The notes under the pieces are model-generated. The model was not told the origin of the DNA, did not search any database, and worked only from the letters and a program-made list of their open reading frames with translations. Of a DNA stretch of 7,313 bases, positions 1 to 5,783 are shown piece by piece. A program made the translations under genes and the position numbers. How positions within the stretch are numbered: position 1 is the first letter of the stretch; each line of letters starts with the position of its first letter. Source of the DNA: Candidatus Uhrbacteria bacterium (GTDB lineage Bacteria > Patescibacteriota > Patescibacteriia > SG8-24); the NCBI GenBank assembly GCA_016205965.1, contig JACQSM010000085.1, positions 1-7,313 of the forward strand. The letters run 5' to 3'.

Positions 1-1
1 C

Positions 2-1702
2 GACCCGACGGTGCTTTTCACGACCGCCGGCATGCACCCGCTGGTGCCGTATCTGCTGGGCGAGCCGCATCCCGAAGGTAAACGCCTGGCCGACGCCCAA
101 AAATGCATCCGCACCGGCGACATCGACGAGGTCGGCGACAATCGCCACCTGACTTTTTTCGAGATGCTCGGCAACTGGTCGCTCGGGGATTATTTCAAAA
201 AAGAAGCGATCGCCTGGAGCTTCGAATTTTTGACCGATAAAAAGTGGCTCGGCATCGATCCGAAGAACCTGGCGGTGACGGTTTTTGCCGGCGACGACTC
301 GACGCCGCGCGATGATGAGTCCGCCGGCATCTGGAAATCGTACGGCGTTCCAGAGGAGCGCATCGCATACCTCGGCAAAGACGACAACTGGTGGCCGGCC
401 GGCGGCAAACATCCCGGTCCGCAAGGTCCGGATACCGAAATGTTTTACTGGACCGGCGACGGCGCCGCTCCGGCGGCCTTCGATCCCAAAGACGGCCGCT
501 GGGTCGAGATCTGGAACGACGTCTTCATGCAGTTCAACAAAGGCGCCGACGGCGTGCTGACGCCATTGGCCAACAAGAACGTCGACACCGGCATGGGCCT
601 CGAACGGCTGACTTTGGTGCTCCAGGGCAAAAAAACGGTCTTCGACACCGAACTTTTCATCCCGATTCTGCGCGTGATTGAACATCGTTCGGGGAAAAAG
701 TACGGCGAGAGCGAAGAAATTACCCGCTGGATGCGCATCATCGCCGACCATGTGAAGGCAGCCACCTTCATCATCGGCGATCCGCGCGGCGTCGGTCCGT
801 CGAACGTCGATCAGGGCTACATCGTGCGCCGATTGATGCGCCGGGCGATCCGTTTCGGACACCAGCTGGGCATGAGCGGCTTCTTTACCGCCGACATCGC
901 CGAGGCCGTGGTCGCCATGTATAAGGATGTTTATCCCGAACTGGCGCAAAACAAGGATCGCATCACCTCGACCATGACGGCAGAGGAGGACAAGTTTTCC
1001 AAAACCCTCCAGCGCGGCCTTCAGGAAGCGACCAAAATGAAAGATGAATTCGCGGCGGCGCAAGAAATTCCCGGCCTTCGGGCTTTTTATCTCTACGAAT
1101 CTTTCGGCTTCCCGATGGAACTGACCGAGGAGGTTCTTGGAAAAAAAGTGAACGTCGCCGAGTGGGACGCCGAATCCAAAAAGCACTCCGACCTGTCGCG
1201 CATCGGCGCCGAACAGAAATTCGCCGGCGGTTTGGCCGACCATTCCGAGCGCGTCGTCCGCATGCATACCGCCACCCACTTGCTGCACCAGGCGTTGCGC
1301 AACGTCCTCGGTCCGCATGTCGAGCAGCGCGGCTCGAACATCACCCAGGAGCGTTTGCGTTTCGATTTCTCGCACGGCGCCAAGATGACGTCCGAGCAGG
1401 TTAAGAAAGCCGAGGACATGGTCAACGAACAGATCGCCAAGGATTATCCGGTGCATTTCGAGATGCTGACCGTCGACGAAGCCAAGAAAACCGGAGCCAT
1501 CGGCCTGTTCGACGACAAATACGCCATGCTCGGCAACAAAGTGAAAGTCTACATGGTCGGCGACGACAAGCATGGCTACTTCTCCAAAGAAATCTGCGGC
1601 GGCCCGCACGTCGAACACACCGCCCTGGTCGGCAAGTTCAAGATTCTCAAAGAAGAAGCTTCCTCGGCGGGTATCAGGCGCATCAAGGCATCTATAGAGT
1701 AA
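2..1702 (+). CDS. alaS: Alanyl-tRNA synthetase, short form lacking the C-terminal (C-Ala) region; 5' end outside window
   Basis: This cytoplasmic class II enzyme charges tRNA-Ala with alanine and clears mischarged Ser or Gly. The frame is open to the window edge (D-P-T before V-L-F-T-T-A-G-M), so the true start lies upstream; 566 codons are visible. The N-terminal catalytic domain shows FTTAGMHPL, then GDNRHLTFFEMLGNWSLGDYF, and motif 3 as DTGMGLERLTLVLQG near 580-630. The editing domain carries the zinc ligands HTATH (1265-1279) and CGGPH (1595-1609). The protein stops about 30 residues after the CGGPH motif, at AGIRRIKASIE, which is the usual end of the editing domain. The linker and C-Ala domain that take most bacterial AlaRS to about 870 residues are therefore missing. 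The ATP-loop region reads GPQGPDTEMFYW in place of the common GPCGPCTEIFYD. Identity is secure; the short form fits Patescibacteria by inference. Confidence 0.96.
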   Translation, partial: DPTVLFTTAGMHPLVPYLLGEPHPEGKRLADAQKCIRTGDIDEVGDNRHLTFFEMLGNWSLGDYFKKEAIAWSFEFLTDKKWLGIDPKNLAVTVFAGDDSTPRDDESAGIWKSYGVPEERIAYLGKDDNWWPAGGKHPGPQGPDTEMFYWTGDGAAPAAFDPKDGRWVEIWNDVFMQFNKGADGVLTPLANKNVDTGMGLERLTLVLQGKKTVFDTELFIPILRVIEHRSGKKYGESEEITRWMRIIADHVKAATFIIGDPRGVGPSNVDQGYIVRRLMRRAIRFGHQLGMSGFFTADIAEAVVAMYKDVYPELAQNKDRITSTMTAEEDKFSKTLQRGLQEATKMKDEFAAAQEIPGLRAFYLYESFGFPMELTEEVLGKKVNVAEWDAESKKHSDLSRIGAEQKFAGGLADHSERVVRMHTATHLLHQALRNVLGPHVEQRGSNITQERLRFDFSHGAKMTSEQVKKAEDMVNEQIAKDYPVHFEMLTVDEAKKTGAIGLFDDKYAMLGNKVKVYMVGDDKHGYFSKEICGGPHVEHTALVGKFKILKEEASSAGIRRIKASIE

Positions 1703-1706
1703 AACT

Positions 1707-1730
1707 GGGCGGGCAGCCCGCCTTTCTCTT
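1707..1730 (+). terminator. Rho-independent terminator of alaS
   Basis: A GGCGGG / CCCGCC stem with a CAG loop starts five bases after the alaS stop codon and is followed by a pyrimidine tract, TTTCTCTT. The tract is interrupted by C residues, so termination may be leaky. Confidence 0.75.
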
Positions 1731-1731
1731 C

Positions 1732-1760
1732 TTGACCTTCTTCGTGTTTTCGTCTATTTT
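1732..1760 (+). promoter_or_regulatory. Sigma70-type promoter for the Nudix gene
   Basis: TTGACC (1732-1737) and TATTTT (1755-1760) are separated by 17 bases, the optimal spacing. Transcription would start near 1767 and give a leader of about 36 bases. The -35 element begins right where the alaS terminator tract ends. Confidence 0.65.
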
Positions 1761-1791
1761 GGCCGAAGCTCGTACCTTCCACACGGAAAAC

Positions 1792-1796
1792 GGAGG
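1792..1796 (+). promoter_or_regulatory. Strong ribosome-binding site (GGAGG) of the Nudix gene
   Basis: GGAGG lies 6 bases before ATG 1803 and fixes that start. It is the only full Shine-Dalgarno sequence at good spacing before any gene in the window, in contrast to the ribosomal operon downstream. Confidence 0.85.
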
Positions 1797-1802
1797 ATTA
1801 AA

Positions 1803-2510
1803 ATGCCAACGCTCATCGATACCGTTGGTCAGCAACCGCTCGAGTACGTCTACCGCCACTTGTCATGTGAACGCAGAGGCTATCTTTCGCTCTACTCCTA
1901 TGAAGTCGGCGGCATACCGCACCGCTTCGAAATGATCGAGCGGGGCAACGCAGTCGTGATCCTGCCGGTTGATTTCGAGAAGCGCGAAGTGTACTACATC
2001 GTTCAGCCGCGTTATCTGCGCGCCTTCGCCGAAACGGAAATGGGAGGGATCATGGTCAGAACCGCCGATTGTCTCGGCGCCGGCGCTCGAAGGTTCAATG
2101 TTCCCAAGGATATCGTCCTATCCCACGAGATCCCGGCCGGCATGATCGAGCCGAAGGAAACGCCGATCAGTGCCGCCATCCGCGAACTCAAGGAAGAAAC
2201 GGGATTCGAGATCGCCGAAACTGACCTCGATCCGCTGCCGCCAGTCTATCCCAGCAACGGTATCCTCACCGAGCGGCTCTGGTTGTTCATCGCTTCGGTC
2301 ACCGAGCGGACGCCACGTCAGAAACCGAAGGGTGATGGCAACGAGCAGATCACGCTCTGGAAAGCCTCCTGGAACGAGACCTTCGACATGCTCGCCGAGG
2401 GGATGTTCAAAAGCGCCAGCTCCGGCATCCTGATGCGTGAACTCCGGATTCGGATTCTTCAGCACAGCGAAGCCGGGCCGCTCCGTGGCTGCAGGAAAGC
2501 CCCCTATTAG
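1803..2510 (+). CDS. Nudix hydrolase, ADP-ribose pyrophosphatase-like
   Basis: This 235-residue protein probably hydrolyses a nucleoside diphosphate linked to another moiety, with ADP-ribose the best guess. The Nudix box matches G-x5-E-x7-R-E-U-x-E-E-x-G-U exactly, from G113 through E119, R127, E128, E131, E132, G134 and F135; the glutamates bind the catalytic metal. P150 lies 15 residues after the box, and the following PSNGILTERLWLFIA segment resembles the ADP-ribose pyrophosphatase subfamily. The N-terminal 55 residues, rich in Tyr and Arg, would supply the usual beta-rich dimerisation part. The C-terminus is a helical stretch with no recognised motif. No signal peptide or membrane segment is seen. 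The gene has its own promoter, ribosome-binding site and terminator, so it is monocistronic and its link to neighbouring genes is positional only. The family is certain; the substrate is inferred. Confidence 0.9.
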   Translation: MPTLIDTVGQQPLEYVYRHLSCERRGYLSLYSYEVGGIPHRFEMIERGNAVVILPVDFEKREVYYIVQPRYLRAFAETEMGGIMVRTADCLGAGARRFNVPKDIVLSHEIPAGMIEPKETPISAAIRELKEETGFEIAETDLDPLPPVYPSNGILTERLWLFIASVTERTPRQKPKGDGNEQITLWKASWNETFDMLAEGMFKSASSGILMRELRIRILQHSEAGPLRGCRKAPY

Positions 2511-2525
2511 AAGACCGTCTCGTTC

Positions 2526-2551
2526 AGAGCCTGAAAGGCTCTCTTTTTTTT
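2526..2551 (+). terminator. Strong Rho-independent terminator of the Nudix gene
   Basis: AGAGCCT pairs with AGGCTCT around a GAA loop (2526-2542), followed by C and eight T residues. This is a textbook terminator and insulates the ribosomal operon from upstream transcription. Confidence 0.93.
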
Positions 2552-2567
2552 GGCTAATTTAGGCCCC

Positions 2568-2595
2568 TTGACAGGGTAATTTTCCCTGATACAAT
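2568..2595 (+). promoter_or_regulatory. Promoter of the infA-rpsI operon (consensus -35, extended -10)
   Basis: A perfect TTGACA (2568-2573) is followed after 16 bases by TACAAT (2590-2595). TG at 2587-2588 adds an extended -10 element. It sits 17 bases after the preceding terminator's T tract. Transcription should start near 2602. It is the strongest promoter visible, as expected for ribosomal protein genes, and its quality may matter because the alpha subunit encoded downstream lacks the domain that reads UP elements. Confidence 0.88.
2572..2588 (+). repeat. 17-bp dyad in the operon promoter spacer, candidate operator
   Basis: CAGGG (2572-2576) and CCCTG (2584-2588) form a perfect inverted repeat centred on T2580. 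The inner AA/TT pair is also symmetric, giving 7 of 8 matching pairs. It fills the space between -35 and -10 and overlaps the last bases of the -35 and the TG of the extended -10. A bound protein there would block RNA polymerase. No regulator is encoded nearby, and chance is possible. Confidence 0.4.
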
Positions 2596-2601
2596 AGGGT
2601 G

Positions 2602-2688
2602 GCTTATGGCGATAAGGTCCTCTTAAAGGGACGCCGGTCCCCGGAGGGCTTGCCAAACCTTTTTTTATTCGGTACAGTCCAAGCCGTT
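2602..2688 (+). promoter_or_regulatory. Structured 5' leader of the ribosomal protein operon
   Basis: About 87 transcribed bases precede infA. GGGAC (2628-2632) can pair with GTCCC (2637-2641) around a GCCG loop, while GTCC (2617-2620) can pair with GGAC (2629-2632), so the two helices are mutually exclusive. A run of seven T residues follows at 2660-2666. A short open frame of six codons (ATG 2606, stop 2624-2626) lies at the 5' end. These parts resemble an attenuator or autoregulatory leader, but no known ribosomal protein-binding RNA was recognised. Confidence 0.35.
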
Positions 2689-2961
2689 ATGGCTCATCGG
2701 CGTAAGCAGAAGAAGAATAAAGGAGAGGCGACGTCCGCCACTCAAGCCGTTTCCAAAGGGTTTATCGAGATGCATGGCGTCGTCGAAGAAACGCTGCCGG
2801 CAGCGACCTTTCGGGTGCGGATCGAGAACGGCACCATCGTCCTCTGTCATCTTTCCGGCAAAATGCGTCTCAACCGGATCCGTCTGCTTCCCGGCGACGA
2901 GGTCAAAGTCGAGATGTCGCCCTACGACCTGACCAAGGGCCGAATCGTCTATCGTTTTTAG
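2689..2961 (+). CDS. infA: Translation initiation factor IF-1 with basic N-terminal extension
   Basis: IF-1 binds the A site of the 30S subunit during initiation. This 90-residue product has the S1-like OB fold: IEMHGVVEETLPAATFRV at 26-43, SGKMR at 56-60, LLPGD at 66-70, and SPYDLTKGRIVYR at 77-89. The family is usually about 72 residues. Here some 18 extra residues precede the fold, starting MAHRRKQKKNKGE, very basic and probably flexible. ATG 2689 is the nearest standard start upstream of the fold; M28 corresponds to an internal Met of other IF-1 proteins. The frame is also open upstream (TTG 2650, GTG 2599), but GTG 2599 lies before the expected transcript start and the added residues would be hydrophobic and unlike IF-1. 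No Shine-Dalgarno sequence precedes ATG 2689. It is the first gene of the operon, 8 bases before rpmJ. Identity is sure, the start less so. Confidence 0.93.
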   Translation: MAHRRKQKKNKGEATSATQAVSKGFIEMHGVVEETLPAATFRVRIENGTIVLCHLSGKMRLNRIRLLPGDEVKVEMSPYDLTKGRIVYRF

Positions 2962-2969
2962 AAAAGACC

Positions 2970-3083
2970 ATGAAAGTCCGCGCTTCCGTCAAGAAAATTT
3001 GCCGCAATTGCAAAGTGGTCCGTCGTCATCGCCGCGTCTACGTCATTTGTGAAACCGCCAAGCATAAACAGCGTCAAGGATAA
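2970..3083 (+). CDS. rpmJ: 50S ribosomal protein L36, zinc-binding form
   Basis: This 37-codon gene encodes the smallest ribosomal protein, which stabilises 23S rRNA late in 50S assembly. It begins MKVRASVKKICRNCKVV and ends KHKQRQG. Zinc ligands are C11, C14, C27 and H32 (C-x2-C-x12-C-x4-H), the canonical zinc-containing form. The length is exactly that of the family. It lies between infA and rpsM, its usual position in many bacteria, 8 bases after infA and 2 bases before rpsM. A weak purine stretch (GAAAAGA) lies upstream, so its translation is probably coupled to infA. Confidence 0.97.
   Translation: MKVRASVKKICRNCKVVRRHRRVYVICETAKHKQRQG
3076..3080 (+). promoter_or_regulatory. Ribosome-binding site of rpsM (AAGGA)
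   Basis: AAGGA lies 5 bases before ATG 3086, inside the last codons of rpmJ. It is the only convincing Shine-Dalgarno sequence within the operon and supports the start used. Confidence 0.65.
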
Positions 3084-3085
3084 CT

Positions 3086-3472
3086 ATGGCACGCATTGCC
3101 GGCATCACTCTTCCTAATAAGCGCATCCAGGTGGCCATTACCTATGTCTACGGCATCGGTGATTCGCGCGCCCTGGCGATCCTCGAGAAATTGAAGATCA
3201 ACAAGGACACCCGGGCCAACGACCTGGTCGAGGCCGACGTCAATCGCCTGCGCGACGAGATCGAAAAGAATTTCAAAGTCGAAGGCGAACTGCGCCGCGA
3301 AGTCATGGCCAACATCAAGCGCCTGAAAGAGATCGGCTCGTATCGCGGCATGCGCCACGCCAAAGGCCTTCCGGCCCGCGGCCAGCGCACCAAGACCAAT
3401 TCCCGCACGGTCCGCGGCAACGTCCGCAAGACCATGGGATCGGGCCGCATCAAGGCCGGCATGAAGACATAA
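3086..3472 (+). CDS. rpsM: 30S ribosomal protein S13
   Basis: S13 sits in the head of the 30S subunit, binds 16S rRNA and contacts the 50S subunit and P-site tRNA. The 128-residue product begins MARIAGITLPNKRIQVAITYVYGIG, the family N-terminus, with the helix-turn-helix region around GIGDSRALAIL. The C-terminal signature is RGMRHAKGLPARGQRTKTNSRT (about 89-110), followed by a basic tail ending GRIKAGMKT. It is slightly longer than the usual 115-125 residues. It is the first gene of the classical alpha operon. There is no room upstream for the S4-binding pseudoknot that precedes rpsM in E. coli, because rpmJ ends 2 bases away. Confidence 0.98.
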   Translation: MARIAGITLPNKRIQVAITYVYGIGDSRALAILEKLKINKDTRANDLVEADVNRLRDEIEKNFKVEGELRREVMANIKRLKEIGSYRGMRHAKGLPARGQRTKTNSRTVRGNVRKTMGSGRIKAGMKT

Positions 3473-3473
3473 T

Positions 3474-3926
3474 ATGGCTGACGAACTGACCACCAAGGCG
3501 CCCGCCGTCGAGGCCGGCGCTGATACCGAGAAGAAGGACGTCAAGGCTCGCGCCCGCGGCAAGAAGAAAGCCGTCAAGCAGGTGAGTCATGGCCTTGCGT
3601 ATGTCTACGCCAGCTACAACAACACCATCGTGACGCTGACCGATTTGAACGGCAACGTCCTGGGGTGGTCCAGCGCCGGACACGTCGGTTTCAAGGGCCC
3701 GAAGAAAGCCACGCCTTATGCCGCCGGCATCATCGTCAAGGACGTCGTCGACAAAATCCGCGAAGCCGGCCTCAAAGACGTCAACGTGTTCGTCAAAGGC
3801 ATCGGTTCCGGCCGCGAGGCCGCCGTCCGGGCGCTCCACGCCAACGGCGTCAACGTCCTGTCGATCAAAGATATGACTCCGATTCCGCATAACGGTTGCC
3901 GCCCGGCCAAGCCGCGCCGCGTCTAA
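3474..3926 (+). CDS. rpsK: 30S ribosomal protein S11 with charged N-terminal extension
   Basis: S11 forms part of the 30S platform near the mRNA exit. The family core runs from about residue 32 (KAVKQVSHGLAYVYASYNNTIV) to the PIPHNGCRPAKPRRV terminus of this 150-residue protein. The Asn-Gly at 140-141 is the conserved site that is isomerised to isoaspartate in E. coli S11. The loop usually seen as GPGPGRE reads GIGSGRE. The first 31 residues are an extra tail rich in Ala, Glu and Lys, ending RARGKKK. It starts one base after the rpsM stop, with no Shine-Dalgarno sequence, so reinitiation after rpsM is likely. ATG 3474 is the only start that sits at the gene junction. Confidence 0.97.
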   Translation: MADELTTKAPAVEAGADTEKKDVKARARGKKKAVKQVSHGLAYVYASYNNTIVTLTDLNGNVLGWSSAGHVGFKGPKKATPYAAGIIVKDVVDKIREAGLKDVNVFVKGIGSGREAAVRALHANGVNVLSIKDMTPIPHNGCRPAKPRRV

Positions 3927-3932
3927 ACACAT

Positions 3933-4562
3933 ATGGCGAGAAAGACTGAAGCAAAATGCCGACAGTGCCGCCGTGAGGGAGAGAAACTCTACCTCAAGGG
4001 CGAGAAGTGTTTCACCGGCAAGTGCCCGGTGGTGCAAAGGAATTTTCCGCCGGGCGTTCACGGCCCGACTTCGCGCACCCGCTTGACCCCGTTCGGCGTC
4101 CAGCTGCGCGAAAAGCAGAAGGCCAAGAACATGTACGGCATCCTCGAACGCCAGTTCCACAACTATTTCGAACGCGCCACCCGCAAGGTCGGCAACACCG
4201 GCGATTTCTTGGTGCAGATTTTGGAGATGCGCCTCGACAACGTCGTCTACCGCCTCGGCCTGTCCAAGTCGCGCTCGATGGCTCGCCAGTTGGTCAGCCA
4301 CGGCCACGTCCTGGTCAACGGCAAGCGCGTCGACATCCCGTCTTTTTCGGTCAAATCCGGCGACGTGGTTTCATTGAAGCCGACCATCCTGACCAGCAAG
4401 CTGATGGAGAACGCCGGCGCCACGCTCGAAAAGCACACCACCCCTGCCTGGCTTTTGCTCGATCCCAAGGAGAAGAGCGGCAAGATTCTGGCCAAACCCG
4501 AAGGCCAGGACCTGCGCCAGGGTTTCGATCCCAAACTCATCGTTGAATTCTACTCTCGTTAA
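3933..4562 (+). CDS. rpsD: 30S ribosomal protein S4, zinc-binding form
   Basis: S4 nucleates 30S assembly on the 16S rRNA 5' domain and helps form the mRNA entry site. The 209-residue product has a zinc knuckle with C9, C12, C26 and C31, the same spacing as the zinc-bearing S4 of Thermus. The RNA-binding S4 domain spans about 98-146 (MRLDNVVYRLGLSKSRSMARQ, then GHVLVNGKRVDIPSF). The end, PKLIVEFYSR, is the family C-terminus. The gene lies between rpsK and rpoA as in the E. coli alpha operon, unlike Bacillus where rpsD is elsewhere. It follows rpsK by 6 bases with no Shine-Dalgarno sequence. Confidence 0.98.
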   Translation: MARKTEAKCRQCRREGEKLYLKGEKCFTGKCPVVQRNFPPGVHGPTSRTRLTPFGVQLREKQKAKNMYGILERQFHNYFERATRKVGNTGDFLVQILEMRLDNVVYRLGLSKSRSMARQLVSHGHVLVNGKRVDIPSFSVKSGDVVSLKPTILTSKLMENAGATLEKHTTPAWLLLDPKEKSGKILAKPEGQDLRQGFDPKLIVEFYSR

Positions 4563-4571
4563 ACTCTACGT

Positions 4572-5408
4572 ATGGAAGAGATTTTGCTTCCGTCGAAAAT
4601 TGAGCTCGTGCCCGGCGGCACCGATCGCGAGGCCACCCTCACGGTTGAGCCGTGTTTTCATGGCTACGGCACCACCCTGGGCAACGCCCTGCGGCGCGTG
4701 CTCCTTTCGTCGCTGCCCGGCGCCGCCGTTACGGCCGTCAAAATCAAGGGCGCCCAGCATGAATTCGCCTCCATGGCCGGCGTCAAGGAGGATGTCCTCG
4801 AGATCATCCTCAACCTCAAGGCCCTGCGCATGCGCGTGTTTTCCGATGAGCCGGTTCGCCTGACCCTCAAGGTCAAGGGCGAAAAAGAGGTCACCGCCGC
4901 CGACATCGAAGCCGATTCCAGCGTCGAGATCGTCAATCCCGACCTACACATCGCCACCCTGACCGACAAGAAGGCCGAGTTTGACATGGAAATCTTCGTC
5001 GGCAAGGGCCGCGGCTTCATTCCGACCGAGGAACGGGCCAAAGAGAAGCCCGAGCTCGGCGTCATCGCCGTCGATGCCATCTACACGCCGGTCAAGGATG
5101 TCGGCTTCCGCGTCGAGAACGTCCGCGTCGGCGAAATCACCAACTACGACAAACTCATCATGTCGATCGAAACCGATGGCACCATCGCGCCGCCGGAAGC
5201 TCTCGACCGCGCCGTCAAAATCCTGATCGATCACTTTTCGCTGATCTTGGGTCGCGGCGCCGTCGCCGCTCCCGCTGAAGAAGTCGCCGCCATGGCCGTT
5301 CCGTCCGAAGAGGCTCCGGTTGCCGCTGAACCGGCCGCCGATGCGTCGGCCGAAGACGATGATGGCGAAAAGAAGAAAGCCAAGAAAGCGGCCAAGAAAA
5401 AGAAGTAA
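4572..5408 (+). CDS. rpoA: RNA polymerase alpha subunit lacking the C-terminal domain
   Basis: Alpha dimerises and nucleates assembly of the core RNA polymerase. The N-terminal assembly domain is complete: TLGNALRRVLLSSLPG at 35-50, GVKEDVLEIILNLK at 70-83, GKGRGFIP at 144-151, and the second dimerisation helix DRAVKILIDHFSLILG at 212-227. The usual C-terminal domain with its helix-hairpin-helix DNA-binding fold, present in most alphas of about 310-330 residues, is absent. Residues 229-278 are instead a low-complexity tail: first Ala, Pro and Glu, then EDDDGEKKKAKKAAKKKK. rplQ begins 20 bases after the stop, so no room remains for a frameshifted domain. The domain loss implies no UP-element reading or activator contact through that domain; this is inferred from other bacteria. 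The gene follows rpsD by 9 bases without a Shine-Dalgarno sequence. Confidence 0.97.
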   Translation: MEEILLPSKIELVPGGTDREATLTVEPCFHGYGTTLGNALRRVLLSSLPGAAVTAVKIKGAQHEFASMAGVKEDVLEIILNLKALRMRVFSDEPVRLTLKVKGEKEVTAADIEADSSVEIVNPDLHIATLTDKKAEFDMEIFVGKGRGFIPTEERAKEKPELGVIAVDAIYTPVKDVGFRVENVRVGEITNYDKLIMSIETDGTIAPPEALDRAVKILIDHFSLILGRGAVAAPAEEVAAMAVPSEEAPVAAEPAADASAEDDDGEKKKAKKAAKKKK

Positions 5409-5428
5409 TTCCCGCCGCTGATACCCGT

Positions 5429-5779
5429 ATGCGTCACCGAAATTCCGGAAAAATCCTCGACAGAGAAAAAGGCCCCCGCGCAGCCCTGCTTCGCGGTCTG
5501 GCCACCAACATCATTCTCTACGAGAAGGTCAGGACGACCAAGGCGAAGGCCAAAGCCGTCCGTCCGCTTGTCGAAAAGATGATCTCGGTCGGCAAAGAGG
5601 GTTCGGTGAATGCGCGACGCGCCGTCGCCGCCGTGATTTACGGCGAAAACGCCGTCAAGAAAGTGATCGAAGACATCGCACCACGCTACAAGACTCGCCA
5701 GGGCGGGTATGTGCGCATCACCAACATCGGCCAGCGCCAGGGCGATGCCGCCGAGATGGTTCAGATCGAATTGGTATAA
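5429..5779 (+). CDS. rplQ: 50S ribosomal protein L17
   Basis: L17 binds 23S rRNA near the peptide exit tunnel region of the 50S subunit. The 116-residue product shows the family pattern: MRHRNSGKILDREKGPRAALLRGL at 1-24, VRTTKAKAKAVRPLVEKMI at 34-52, and the C-terminal strand-rich part GGYVRITNIGQRQGDAAEMVQIELV. Its length is normal to slightly short (E. coli has 127). It closes the classical alpha operon after rpoA. The 20-base gap upstream is the longest in the operon and holds no clear ribosome-binding site or hairpin. Confidence 0.98.
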   Translation: MRHRNSGKILDREKGPRAALLRGLATNIILYEKVRTTKAKAKAVRPLVEKMISVGKEGSVNARRAVAAVIYGENAVKKVIEDIAPRYKTRQGGYVRITNIGQRQGDAAEMVQIELV

Positions 5780-5783
5780 AAGT

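Noticed and set aside
1703..1802. Small RNA or riboswitch between alaS and the Nudix gene
   Set aside because: The 100 bases are fully explained by a terminator, a promoter, a short leader and a ribosome-binding site; no larger fold was found.
2962..3085. S4-binding pseudoknot before rpsM as in E. coli
   Set aside because: rpmJ occupies this stretch and ends 2 bases before rpsM, leaving no non-coding leader.
3450..4307. Long minus-strand open frame of 285 codons across rpsK and rpsD
   Set aside because: It lies wholly opposite strongly conserved ribosomal protein genes, has no family resemblance, and results from GC-biased codon use that keeps the opposite frame open.
5256..5428. A frameshifted alpha C-terminal domain
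   Set aside because: Only about 170 bases separate the end of the assembly domain from rplQ, less than the roughly 240 needed, and no helix-hairpin-helix-like sequence appears in other frames.
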